Shown here: positions 1-6,101 of the stretch, piece after piece | Layout: each line of letters begins with the position of its first letter | How positions within the stretch are numbered: position 1 is the first letter of the stretch | From: Thiotrichaceae bacterium | GTDB taxonomy: Bacteria; Pseudomonadota; Gammaproteobacteria; Thiotrichales; Thiotrichaceae | DNA: 9,150 bases | NCBI GenBank assembly: GCA_024762625.1 | Contig: JANTHA010000078.1 | Location: forward strand, 1-9,150 | Direction: 5' to 3' | Notes under the pieces: model-generated | Databases searched by the model: none | What the model was told of the DNA's origin: nothing | What the model saw: only the letters and a program-made list of their open reading frames with translations | Made by a program: the position numbers and the translations under genes

Positions 1-10
1 CTTTCTCTCC

Positions 11-34
11 GTGAAAAAATTTCCTGTTTTTCAC
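11..34. repeat. Perfect 8-bp inverted repeat, upstream of ubiE
   Basis: GTGAAAAA at 11-18 is mirrored exactly by TTTTTCAC at 27-34 around an 8-base loop. The T-run lies inside the stem rather than after it, so this is not a standard intrinsic terminator. It could be an operator, or the remains of a terminator for a gene left of the window. Function unknown. Confidence 0.4.
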
Positions 35-43
35 CGAATAGTG

Positions 44-84
44 ATTTAATAATGGTTGACCCTTGTTACAATCATAGCTAATTT
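44..84 (+). promoter_or_regulatory. Candidate ubiE promoter region
   Basis: Two overlapping sigma70-like readings are possible. TTGACC at 56-61 is a good -35 but is followed 17 bases later only by a poor -10 (TAATTT, 79-84). TACAAT at 67-72 is a good -10 (5 of 6) but has only a weak -35 near 44-50. The stretch is AT-rich and lies about 75-110 bases before the ubiE start. A promoter for the ubi operon here is likely; the exact hexamers are not settled. Confidence 0.35.
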
Positions 85-127
85 AATCTACTGCGTTTGC
101 TTATTATTTAAGCGACTATTTTATTCA

Positions 128-142
128 CGCCGTTATCCGGCG
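128..142 (+). other. Small GC hairpin just before the ubiE ribosome site
   Basis: CGCCG at 128-132 and CGGCG at 138-142 form a perfect 5-bp stem with the loop TTATC. It ends 14 bases before the ubiE ATG, just upstream of the weak Shine-Dalgarno-like GGAA. It would lie in the 5' leader of the ubi mRNA and could influence translation. No U-tract follows, so it is not a terminator. Confidence 0.35.
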
Positions 143-156
143 CAAATGGAACCAGC

Positions 157-954
157 ATGTCAAACCATACACAGCAAGACCCGAGTCAAAAACCGGACAA
201 GCAATCCAGTGAGCATGAAACAACCCATTTCGGTTTTCAGCAGGTAGATAAAGCCGTCAAGGCTGACAAAGTGGCCGACGTTTTCCATTCTGTCGCTGAT
301 AAATACGATGTCATGAATGACCTGATGTCAGCGGGGATTCACCGTCTCTGGAAACGCTATACCATTGAAACCTCTGGCGCAAAAAAAGGCGACAAGATAC
401 TTGATCTGGCAGGCGGCACGGGAGACCTGGCGGCAAAATTTGCACGTATTGTCGGCCCGGAAGGCCTGGTCACACTGTCCGATATTAACGGCTCCATGCT
501 GGAAAACGGGCGAGAACGACTCACAAATATGGGGATTGCGGGCAATGTCGAATATGTTCAGGCCAATGCAGAATGCCTGCCATTTGAAGACAACCTGTAC
601 GACATCATCACTATCGCTTTCGGACTTAGAAATGTCACCGACAAGGATGCGGCGCTACGCTCCATGTATCGCGTACTGAAACCCGGCGGCAAGCTGATGG
701 TGCTGGAATTTTCCAAACCGGTGTTGCCCGGCCTGAAACCCGTCTATGACCAGTATTCCTTCAAGCTGTTGCCGCTGATCGGGAAGCTGGTCGCCAATGA
801 CGCCGATAGCTACCGCTATCTGGCCGAATCCATCCGCATGCACCCGGATCAGGAGACGCTTAAAGGCATGATGGAAGACGCCGGTTTTGAGCGCGTAAGC
901 TATCACAATATGACAGGCGGCATTGTGACCTTGCATACAGGTTATAAATTCTAA
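157..954 (+). CDS. ubiE: UbiE, ubiquinone/menaquinone C-methyltransferase
   Basis: SAM-dependent C-methyltransferase adding a methyl group to the quinone ring (2-polyprenyl-6-methoxy-1,4-benzoquinol and demethylmenaquinol) in ubiquinone/menaquinone synthesis. The 265-residue product carries UbiE signatures throughout: THFGFQ near residue 23, the [17 protein letters not shown] block at 50-66, the SAM-binding motif [10 protein letters not shown] at 82-90, FGLRNVTD at 155-162, RVLKPGG at 172-178 and [17 protein letters not shown] near 218. It ends in the typical GYKF. The N-terminus has about 14 more polar residues than the E. coli protein as I recall it. ATG 157 is the chosen start, with a weak GGAA ribosome site at 148-151. 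It is the first gene of ubiE-ubiJ-ubiB; its TAA shares one base with the ubiJ ATG, suggesting translational coupling. Confidence 0.97.
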   Translation: MSNHTQQDPSQKPDKQSSEHETTHFGFQQVDKAVKADKVADVFHSVADKYDVMNDLMSAGIHRLWKRYTIETSGAKKGDKILDLAGGTGDLAAKFARIVGPEGLVTLSDINGSMLENGRERLTNMGIAGNVEYVQANAECLPFEDNLYDIITIAFGLRNVTDKDAALRSMYRVLKPGGKLMVLEFSKPVLPGLKPVYDQYSFKLLPLIGKLVANDADSYRYLAESIRMHPDQETLKGMMEDAGFERVSYHNMTGGIVTLHTGYKF

Positions 955-1586
955 TGCAAATTCCGGTCGCCCTGCTCGCCAGCATTGAAACAGCCATAAA
1001 CGCCTGGCTCAAGCTGGATGATGAAGCCTTCGCGCGCCTCGCCGCTCTGGAAGGCAAGATCATCGCCTTGCGCATCACCGGACTGGATTTAACGCTTTAT
1101 TTTTTACCCTCGTCACAGGGCATTGAAGTGCTTGGAAATTACCCTGCAGATGGTCAGGTAGATGCAACCATCAAAGGTTCGCCGCTGGCGCTGATGCGAC
1201 TCGGCGTATCCGACAATGCCGGCGAAACGCTACTGAAAAGCGATGTCGAAATTGAAGGAGACAGCCGCGTAGCCGAAAGCTTTAGCGCCATCCTGCGCGA
1301 TATTGATATTGACTGGGAAGAGCTGCTATCCAGAGTGATTGGCGATACGCTGGCGCATAAGACCGGCAAGCTTGTCAAAAACGCCTCCGACTGGCTCAGG
1401 GAAAGCGCCGAAGCCATGCAGCTCAACACTGGCGAGTATGTAAGTGAAGAAATCCACCTGACGCCGACCGCCAGCGAAATCAATCATTTTCTGGAGCAGG
1501 TCGATGAAACACGAATGGCGGTAGACAGACTGGAAGCGCGTGTTAAACACCTGATGAAATCCGGAAAATTACAACAAGAAAAATAA
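954..1586 (+). CDS. ubiJ: UbiJ, SCP2-domain ubiquinone biosynthesis accessory factor
   Basis: A 210-residue protein matching UbiJ in position and architecture. An SCP2-like lipid-binding domain spans roughly residues 15-115 and includes an [11 protein letters not shown] block. A Trp/Glu-rich helical stretch ([16 protein letters not shown]) follows, and the last ~35 residues form a probable coiled coil ([22 protein letters not shown]). In E. coli UbiJ acts with UbiK as a non-catalytic factor in the cytosolic Ubi complex, binding lipid intermediates. There are no catalytic motifs, as expected. The ATG overlaps the ubiE stop (TAATG), and ubiB starts two bases after the ubiJ stop. The call depends strongly on this conserved gene order because the sequence family diverges quickly. 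Confidence 0.9.
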   Translation: MQIPVALLASIETAINAWLKLDDEAFARLAALEGKIIALRITGLDLTLYFLPSSQGIEVLGNYPADGQVDATIKGSPLALMRLGVSDNAGETLLKSDVEIEGDSRVAESFSAILRDIDIDWEELLSRVIGDTLAHKTGKLVKNASDWLRESAEAMQLNTGEYVSEEIHLTPTASEINHFLEQVDETRMAVDRLEARVKHLMKSGKLQQEK

Positions 1587-1588
1587 CA

Positions 1589-3268
1589 ATGACTCGATTT
1601 TCCCGTCTATTAGCACAGCTTTCACGACTGTTTTTTATCAACCGCGTGCTGATTCGGCACAACCTGGATGAATTCGTTTACGCCATTCCACTGTTCCGGC
1701 CTCTGATCTTTATCTACCACCTCTCACCCTGGAACTGGAACAAAAGCAAACCACGCGCGCCGCGCGGCGAACGCATCCGCAAGGCGCTGGAAGACCTTGG
1801 CCCGGTATTTGTAAAATTCGGTCAGGTGCTGTCAACGCGCCGCGATCTGCTGCCCGAAGATCTGGCGGATGAACTCGCCAGACTACAGGACAATGTGCCG
1901 CCCTTTCGCGGCGAACAAGCCCGTAAAATCATAGAAAAATCGCTGGGCAAACCAGTCAACCAATTATTCAAAACTTTTGATGAAACACCGCTGGCATCCG
2001 CCTCCATCGCCCAGGTGCATACCGCCACCCTGCCGGATGGCGAAGATGTGATCGTCAAGGTGATGCGCCCCGGCATCGAAAAAACCATTCGCCATGATAT
2101 TGACCTGATGTATCTGATCGCGCGTATGGTGCATCGTTTTACCGACATTGGAAAACGCCTGCGTCCGGTCGAAGTGGTCGAAGAATATGAAAAAACCATC
2201 ATCGACGAGCTGGATCTGGCGCGCGAAGCCGCCAACGCAAGCCAGTTACGCCGTAATTCTGCGGGCGACAACGGCCGCTTCGATGATATTTATGTGCCTG
2301 AAGTATACTGGGATTATTGCGTCAAGGATGTTCTCGTCATGGAGCGAATCCATGGCGTTCCCATCGGCGAAGTGGAGCGACTCAAATCACTTGGCGTCAA
2401 CATGAAGGTGCTGGGCGAACGCGGCGTGGAAATCTTTTTTACCCAGGTATTCACCTATAATTTTTTCCATGCGGATATGCACCCCGGCAATATTTTCGTC
2501 GACATCAATAAACCCGATAATCCACGTTATCTGGCGGTTGATTTCGGCATAGTTGGCACACTGACTCCTGAAGACCAGCGTTATCTGGCCGAAAATCTGC
2601 ATGCCTTTTTCAACCGCGACTACAAGCGCGTCGCCGAGGCGCATATCGAATCCGGCTGGGTGCCGGCGGAAACCAAGGTCAACGAATTTGAAGCGGCGAT
2701 TCGCACCGTTTGCGAGCCCATTTTCCAGTTGCCTATCAAGGAAATCTCCTACGGAAAACTCTTGTTGCGCCTGTTTCAGACTGCGCGTCGCTTTAACATG
2801 GAAGTCCAACCACAGCTGGTCTTATTACAAAAAACGCTGCTCAACATCGAAGGACTGGGACGGGAACTTTACCCCGACCTGGATCTCTGGGCGACAGCCA
2901 AACCTTTCCTGCAACGCTGGATGGATGAGCAGGTCGGCTTCCGTCATCTTTACAAGGGCGCAAAAGCCAACCTGCCAAAATTTCTGGAGCAGTTGCCGGA
3001 CATGCCCATCCTGGTCAATGACCTGATTCGCCAGATGCACGACCGCCAATTCAACCTGCAAATGGAGTCGCAGCAAATCGAACAATTACGCCGCGAAATA
3101 AAAACAGCCAACCGCAAGACCATCCTGAGCATCAGCGGCGCTACGCTGATCATCACCGCAGCACTCGCCAACACATCACTGTTGACGGCATTCAGCAATA
3201 TCCCGTTAGTTAGTTGGGTTATCGGCGGCGCAGGATTGGCGCTGATTGTTATCGCTTTAAAAAAATAA
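1589..3268 (+). CDS. ubiB: UbiB, atypical kinase/ATPase for ubiquinone biosynthesis
   Basis: ABC1/ADCK (UbiB) family membrane protein required for ubiquinone synthesis in vivo; family members show ATPase activity thought to help deliver lipid precursors to the Ubi enzymes. The 559-residue length is close to the 546 of E. coli. Visible motifs: the family-specific KFGQ at 76-79 followed by LSTRRDLLP, the Ala-rich loop ASASIAQVH at 136-144 replacing the usual glycine loop, the lysine K157 in VIVKVMRP, the catalytic-loop HADMHPGN at 294-301 and DFG at 318-320. Two C-terminal hydrophobic segments (about 513-533 and 538-557) are the membrane anchors, ending in a short basic tail. The start at 1589 is two bases after ubiJ, with only an A-rich ribosome site, consistent with coupling. 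No tatABC genes follow, unlike in enterics. Confidence 0.97.
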   Translation: MTRFSRLLAQLSRLFFINRVLIRHNLDEFVYAIPLFRPLIFIYHLSPWNWNKSKPRAPRGERIRKALEDLGPVFVKFGQVLSTRRDLLPEDLADELARLQDNVPPFRGEQARKIIEKSLGKPVNQLFKTFDETPLASASIAQVHTATLPDGEDVIVKVMRPGIEKTIRHDIDLMYLIARMVHRFTDIGKRLRPVEVVEEYEKTIIDELDLAREAANASQLRRNSAGDNGRFDDIYVPEVYWDYCVKDVLVMERIHGVPIGEVERLKSLGVNMKVLGERGVEIFFTQVFTYNFFHADMHPGNIFVDINKPDNPRYLAVDFGIVGTLTPEDQRYLAENLHAFFNRDYKRVAEAHIESGWVPAETKVNEFEAAIRTVCEPIFQLPIKEISYGKLLLRLFQTARRFNMEVQPQLVLLQKTLLNIEGLGRELYPDLDLWATAKPFLQRWMDEQVGFRHLYKGAKANLPKFLEQLPDMPILVNDLIRQMHDRQFNLQMESQQIEQLRREIKTANRKTILSISGATLIITAALANTSLLTAFSNIPLVSWVIGGAGLALIVIALKK

Positions 3269-3304
3269 ATCCTGGCAAAAAAAACGTCCCAAAACCTATT
3301 TTTT

Positions 3305-3373
3305 ACCACGAAAGAGACTAAGCACACGATTTTTGTTGTTTTGTTTCCTCGCGTCCTTCGCGCGCTTCGTGGT
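3305..3373. repeat. Dispersed-repeat-like element with inverted ends, CCACGAAG type
   Basis: ACCACGAA at 3305-3312 is exactly inverted as TTCGTGGT at 3366-3373. The right half is built of three imperfect 9-bp tandem units: CCTCGCGTC (3347-3355), CTTCGCGCG (3356-3364) and CTTCGTGGT (3365-3373). The left half shows degraded copies on the opposite strand, and a T-rich centre separates the halves. The design resembles the CCACGAAG-type non-coding repeats scattered between genes in many bacterial genomes. That identity is from memory and needs a genome-wide count. It sits between convergent genes, where its transcript could fold into a long hairpin and help end transcription from either side. Confidence 0.6.
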
Positions 3374-3425
3374 TCAATGCAAGCCCTCTGAATACAGCTC
3401 AAAATAGTTTAACCTTGACAGTGTA

Positions 3426-4481
3426 TTAACAGTCCATATCAAAATCAGTCGCCAGCAAATGGGCAAGCAGTTTTTTGGCGGGCGGGTAATCCTGATCAGC
3501 CGCACGCGATATCCATTCCAGCGCGGCATCGTTATCCTCGGTAATCCCGCTGCCATCCAGGAACATCACACCCAGCCAGTATTGTGATTCAGCATCGCCT
3601 TGTTGCGCGAACTGTTGATAATATGCGACCGCCTCAACCTGCAGCTCATAGTCTCCCGAAAGCCGCATTTTTTCAGCTTTCAGTAGTAACTGACTGCGTT
3701 GAGAACGAGCCGGGGTCGACTGTTTGAAAATCACCTCCCGTTCACTGGCCAACACTAATCCGGCGTAGTTTTTTTCTATGCCATTATTGGCGGGAAACAT
3801 TGAGCCTGAGGTATTGCCCAGTGAAATAAACGGGAACATCATACCCATGACAAAGCCCGGAATAGCGAGTCGTTTCCTATTTCTGTGTGTTAAGCCGTTA
3901 CGATCGGGATTCAGTTTCATCCTCAAGCTAAAGAAAACAGCCACATCAGATTCAACCTGAATTTGGTGCAAATTATTCAATACAGGCAAGCCAACATTAA
4001 TTTCGTTTGATTCAAGTACAGTCTGCTTTGCTCCGCCCTGCAAAGGAGCCATTCTGCCCCAAGAATCCTGTCTGATCTGCAAACGTCCCTGCTTAAGCAA
4101 CGTAGCACTAAACATACCTGGATGCGCATGCATGGGTATTTGCATCCCTTTAGGCATAATATGCAACGATATTTTAATCAGGTCATCATTCATCAAACTG
4201 AAGCGTTGATATTTTGCACTCGCAACCGCTTTTTCCACCAGTTCATTGTATTGTCCGGAATCCTTCCCTTGATTAAACAATGTTTGTTGCAGGTGTTGAT
4301 GAAACTTTGTCAGCAACGTGCTGATTGCGTCTATGCTCTCAGTCGTTTCTCCGAGCCGATGATAAGATTTCACCACTTGCCTGCGCAGCTTGTTAATTTT
4401 CAGTCTTTCGAATCCTGAAATCGCCGTTTTATTGATCTTTATTATGGGCTTTATTTTGATTGTCGTTTGTATCGCATCCAT
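3426..4481 (-). CDS. Putative PCO/ADO-like thiol dioxygenase fused to Sel1-like repeats
   Basis: A 351-residue protein with no assigned gene name. Residues ~1-95 are mostly helical and unrecognised. Residues ~100-190 look like a cupin of the cysteamine/plant-cysteine dioxygenase type: IPMHAHPGM (115-123) parallels the IPLHDHPGM motif of that family, giving putative iron ligands H118 and H120. NLHQI (170-174) supplies the third histidine, H172. The Glu of the classic cupin motif is absent, as is usual in thiol dioxygenases. A basic run (HRNRKR, 199-204) precedes a hydrophobic stretch at ~206-222 that may be a membrane segment. Residues ~284-345 hold one clear and one weaker Sel1-like repeat (QQGDAESQYWLGVMFLDGSG). 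ATG 4481 is chosen over an in-frame TTG two codons upstream because AAGGGAG (4489-4495) lies 7 bases before the ATG and too close to the TTG. Substrate unknown; oxidation of a small thiol or an N-terminal cysteine is an inference. Confidence 0.65.
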   Translation of the reverse strand: MDAIQTTIKIKPIIKINKTAISGFERLKINKLRRQVVKSYHRLGETTESIDAISTLLTKFHQHLQQTLFNQGKDSGQYNELVEKAVASAKYQRFSLMNDDLIKISLHIMPKGMQIPMHAHPGMFSATLLKQGRLQIRQDSWGRMAPLQGGAKQTVLESNEINVGLPVLNNLHQIQVESDVAVFFSLRMKLNPDRNGLTHRNRKRLAIPGFVMGMMFPFISLGNTSGSMFPANNGIEKNYAGLVLASEREVIFKQSTPARSQRSQLLLKAEKMRLSGDYELQVEAVAYYQQFAQQGDAESQYWLGVMFLDGSGITEDNDAALEWISRAADQDYPPAKKLLAHLLATDFDMDC

Positions 4482-4488
4482 GATCAAA

Positions 4489-4495
4489 CTCCCTT
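4489..4495 (-). promoter_or_regulatory. Shine-Dalgarno site deciding the dioxygenase-like gene start
   Basis: Read on the minus strand this is AAGGGAG, a strong ribosome site whose last base is 7 bases before the ATG at 4481. The alternative TTG start at 4487 would leave almost no spacing, so the ATG is favoured. Confidence 0.65.
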
Positions 4496-4500
4496 CTCTG

Positions 4501-4563
4501 TTTATCCGTATCTTGGATTAATGAATAGTTATCCTTTGTTGTTATGTTTAAGATACCGATAAA
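4501..4563. repeat. 14-bp near-perfect inverted repeat in the leader of the dioxygenase-like gene
   Basis: TTTATCCGTATCTT at 4501-4514 is the reverse complement of AAGATACCGATAAA at 4550-4563 at 13 of 14 positions, with 35 bases between. Each arm contains an internal direct repeat (TATC-CG-TATC, and GATA-CC-GATA). A minor GGAT/ATCC pairing lies within the loop. On the minus strand the structure ends 5 bases before the Shine-Dalgarno sequence, so it could be an mRNA stem-loop controlling translation, or two operator half-sites. No known riboswitch is recognised. Confidence 0.6.
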
Positions 4564-4572
4564 TGAAGTATA
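4550..4572 (-). promoter_or_regulatory. Candidate -10 elements for the dioxygenase-like gene
   Basis: Two minus-strand candidates exist. TATACT (4567-4572) matches 5 of 6 -10 positions but has no good -35. TATCTT (4550-4555) matches 4 of 6, and would start transcription near 4543, placing the CRP-type box centred at 4584.5 at about -41.5, the classic class II activator position. Neither has a good -35, as expected for an activator-dependent promoter. They predict different leaders: only the first includes both arms of the inverted repeat. Confidence 0.35.
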
Positions 4573-4576
4573 GTAC

Positions 4577-4592
4577 CGTGATAGAGTTCACA
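4577..4592. promoter_or_regulatory. CRP-type binding site, box 1
   Basis: CGTGA-TAGAGT-TCACA matches the CRP consensus TGTGA-N6-TCACA at 9 of 10 half-site positions, with a perfect GTGA-N6-TCAC core. It lies between the divergent Crp/Fnr-family gene and the dioxygenase-like gene, centred at 4584.5. It is about -62 relative to the predicted plus-strand start and possibly about -41.5 relative to a minus-strand start. Confidence 0.6.
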
Positions 4593-4599
4593 TAATTAA

Positions 4600-4615
4600 T
4601 GTGACATTTATCACC
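4600..4615. promoter_or_regulatory. CRP-type binding site, box 2
   Basis: TGTGA-CATTTA-TCACC matches TGTGA-N6-TCACA at 9 of 10 half-site positions, flanked by AA on both sides. Its centre at 4607.5 is 23 bp from box 1 and about 40 bases before the predicted start of the Crp/Fnr-family transcript, where a class II activator would overlap the -35 region. No good -35 hexamer is present there, which fits activator dependence. Confidence 0.6.
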
Positions 4616-4634
4616 AAAAAAGATGATGCATGGC

Positions 4635-4640
4635 TATAAT
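4635..4640 (+). promoter_or_regulatory. -10 element of the Crp/Fnr-family gene
   Basis: A perfect TATAAT, giving an expected transcription start near 4647 and a leader of about 27 bases. The matching -35 position (about 4612-4617, CACCAA) is poor and overlaps CRP-type box 2, suggesting activation by a CRP-like protein, possibly the gene's own product. Confidence 0.55.
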
Positions 4641-4673
4641 TAGTAATAATCCCTATTAAGTAGAAAAAAGCCC

Positions 4674-5357
4674 ATGGATAAACAATTACTCTCCCCGGAA
4701 GCGCGAAGCCGGCAACTATCGCGTTTGCCGCTTTTTTCCAATCTACCGGAAGAAGCGCTTTCTGAATTATCCGGATTAATTAAAGAATTAAATTACAAAC
4801 GGAACACGATTGTGATTTCGCAGGGGGATGACACCCGCAGTTTATACATTGTGTTGCAGGGAAGGCTTAAAGTTTTAGCCAGCGACGCTGATGGCAACCA
4901 GACCATTTTTTCATTCCTGGGAATGGGCGATTTCTTTGGTGAATTAAGCCTGCTGGACGATGCGCCGCGATCTGCATCCGTTATCACGGTTGAGGATAGT
5001 AAATTACTGCATTTAAGCCATCAGCATTTCAGCGAATTTATCAATCATCATTCTGAAATATGTCCATTGATATTCAAGGCGCTTACTTCCCGAATTAGGG
5101 AAATGGACAAAACCATTTGCGACCTGACGTCGCTGGATGTTTATGGAAGGCTGGTGCAGGTGCTTTACAAGGAATCCAGCGAAGCACTGGATGGCAGAAT
5201 CAGAACCGAGCGCCTGACGCACCAGGATCTGGCGGAAATGGTAGGCTCTTCACGGGAAATGATTAGCCGCATATTAAAGGAACTGCGCACCGGTGGTTAT
5301 ATCAGCATTGATGGGAAACGCATCACCATCGAACGAAAGCTACCACGGCAGTGGTAA
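4674..5357 (+). CDS. Crp/Fnr-family transcriptional regulator
   Basis: A 227-residue cyclic-nucleotide-type regulator. The N-terminal beta-barrel spans about residues 18-125, with a phosphate-binding-cassette-like segment GDFFGELSLLDDAPRSASV at 85-103. G89-E90-L91 and R99-S100 match the cAMP-contacting residues of CRP. A long dimer helix (~126-160) ends in LDVYGRL. The Crp-type HTH is at ~180-210, with recognition helix SREMISRILKEL (193-204): R194, E195 and R199 correspond to the CRP residues that read TGTGA. There is no N-terminal Cys cluster, so it is not an FNR-type iron-sulfur oxygen sensor. The CRP Thr-Ser pair of the C-helix is not found at the equivalent position, so the ligand is uncertain. 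The ribosome site before ATG 4674 is weak and A-rich. The gene is divergent from the dioxygenase-like gene across a region with two CRP-type boxes, suggesting autoregulation and control of the neighbour. Confidence 0.92.
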   Translation: MDKQLLSPEARSRQLSRLPLFSNLPEEALSELSGLIKELNYKRNTIVISQGDDTRSLYIVLQGRLKVLASDADGNQTIFSFLGMGDFFGELSLLDDAPRSASVITVEDSKLLHLSHQHFSEFINHHSEICPLIFKALTSRIREMDKTICDLTSLDVYGRLVQVLYKESSEALDGRIRTERLTHQDLAEMVGSSREMISRILKELRTGGYISIDGKRITIERKLPRQW

Positions 5358-5360
5358 ACA

Positions 5361-5400
5361 GCGCCAGACTTACGGCGCCGCTGGCTAGCGCAATATTTTT
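5361..5400 (+). terminator. Weak candidate terminator between convergent genes
   Basis: Starting 4 bases after the regulator stop, GCGCC (5361-5365) can pair with GGCGC (5374-5378), or GCCAG (5363-5367) with CTGGC (5381-5385). A short T-run follows at 5396-5400, nine or more bases beyond the stem. The stem is GC-rich but the spacing to the T-run is poor, and the region runs into the end of the convergent MerR-like gene. Confidence 0.25.
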
Positions 5401-5738
5401 AGCACATCTTCGAGTTCCGCGATCATTTGTCGCGTGAGCTGATTAGCCTGTTTGCTATCAACCACGGCTTCTTCTCCGCTTAACTTCTGGCGCGCGCCAT
5501 TAATGGTATAACCCTGCTCATGCAGCAGACTGCGAATCTGGCGAATCATGACCACATCCTTACGCTGGTAATAGCGTCGATTGCCGCGACGCTTCATCGG
5601 CTTAAGATCTGGAAACTCCTGTTCCCAGTATCTCAATACATGCGCCTTAACAGCACAGAGTTCACTCACTTCCCCGATTGTAAAATAGCGTTTCCCCGGA
5701 ATCGCTGGCAATTCGTTGTTATTAGAGGTTTCCAGCAT
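5385..5738 (-). CDS. Small MerR-family transcriptional regulator
   Basis: A 117-residue MerR-type DNA-binding protein, shorter than metal- or drug-sensing MerR proteins. A helix-turn-helix at about residues 19-40 ([22 protein letters not shown]) is followed by the wing KRRGNRRYY (49-57) and a second helical pair (residues ~60-86). The tail (~95-117) is a probable dimerising coiled coil. No Cys-containing ligand-binding C-terminus is present; the only cysteine is C28 in the HTH. Closely similar short MerR-like proteins sit behind ihfA in many non-enteric gammaproteobacteria, from memory. Its target is not established. The ATG at 5738 lies inside ihfA (17-base overlap), so it is almost certainly co-transcribed with it; the ribosome site is weak. 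Confidence 0.92.
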   Translation of the reverse strand: MLETSNNNELPAIPGKRYFTIGEVSELCAVKAHVLRYWEQEFPDLKPMKRRGNRRYYQRKDVVMIRQIRSLLHEQGYTINGARQKLSGEEAVVDSKQANQLTRQMIAELEDVLKILR

Positions 5739-6018
5739 ATTTCTCTACTCTTGATTTAAGTTTCTGACCAGGTCGGAAAGTAACCACGCGTCGCGCGCTC
5801 ACGGGAATGGCCTCGCCCGATTTGGGATTGCGCCCAGGGCGTTGCGCCTTGTCGCGCAACATGAAGTTGCCAAAACCGGAAAGCTTTACATTTTGCCCGT
5901 GTTCCAGCGCAGTTCGAATTTCTTCAAAGAACATTTCAACCAGTTCCTTGGCCTCACGTTTATTTAAACCGAGCTCATCGAACAGATGTTCGACCATGCC
6001 TGCCTTGGTAAGCGTCAT
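5722..6018 (-). CDS. ihfA: IhfA, integration host factor alpha subunit
   Basis: Alpha subunit of the IHF heterodimer, a nucleoid protein that bends DNA sharply at specific sites in replication, recombination and transcription. The 98-residue length is typical. Key regions include an N-terminal helical domain ([25 protein letters not shown]), VKLSGFGNF at 44-52, and the DNA-intercalating arm [10 protein letters not shown] at 60-69 with P65 at the tip. [13 protein letters not shown] follows at 76-88. The alpha rather than beta or HU assignment rests on these sequences and on the position behind pheT. The ribosome site AGGAG (6026-6030, minus strand) is 7 bases before the ATG. The end overlaps the MerR-like gene. 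Confidence 0.97.
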   Translation of the reverse strand: MTLTKAGMVEHLFDELGLNKREAKELVEMFFEEIRTALEHGQNVKLSGFGNFMLRDKAQRPGRNPKSGEAIPVSARRVVTFRPGQKLKSRVEKYAGNL

Positions 6019-6060
6019 TGTGCTGCTCCTAACCTTTGGTGTTGTCTATTGCTACTATCT

Positions 6061-6101
6061 TTTATATTGATTTTGTATGGATTTCGAAAAAACCTTGTAA
6101 A
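6061..6101 (-). promoter_or_regulatory. Candidate ihfA promoter in the pheT-ihfA gap
   Basis: The 125-base gap between pheT and ihfA is AT-rich. On the minus strand it holds TTTACA (6096-6101, 5 of 6 for -35) with TACAAA 18 bases on (6072-6077). TATAAA (6061-6066), nearer ihfA, is an alternative -10 with a poor -35. An extra ihfA promoter at the end of pheST is known in E. coli, which makes one plausible here; the exact hexamers are uncertain. No clear terminator was seen in the gap. Confidence 0.3.

Noticed and set aside
56..247. Open frame of 63 codons overlapping the ubiE start
   Set aside because: It covers the promoter region and the first 90 bases of ubiE in another frame, has no recognisable domain, and starts at an unlikely codon in the -35 candidate.
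1822..2809. Long minus-strand open frames inside ubiB
   Set aside because: They mirror a strongly conserved plus-strand gene and show low-complexity Arg/Ser-rich translations typical of antisense frames.
3415..3443. Perfect TTGACA -35 followed 16 bases later by TATCAA on the plus strand
   Set aside because: It would drive an antisense transcript into the dioxygenase-like gene. The -10 is weak and nothing else supports it; a lone TTGACA can arise by chance.
4122..4418. 98-codon plus-strand open frame opposite the dioxygenase-like gene
   Set aside because: The minus-strand frame has the coherent cupin and Sel1 motifs and a good ribosome site; the plus-strand frame has neither.
4674..4800. FNR identity for the Crp/Fnr-family gene
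   Set aside because: No N-terminal cysteine cluster is present (the only cysteines are C130 and C149), and the nearby boxes match TGTGA-N6-TCACA rather than TTGAT-N4-ATCAA.
5358..5384. A tRNA or small RNA gene between the regulator and the MerR-like gene
   Set aside because: Only 27 bases separate the two stop codons, too short for a tRNA; only a weak hairpin is visible.
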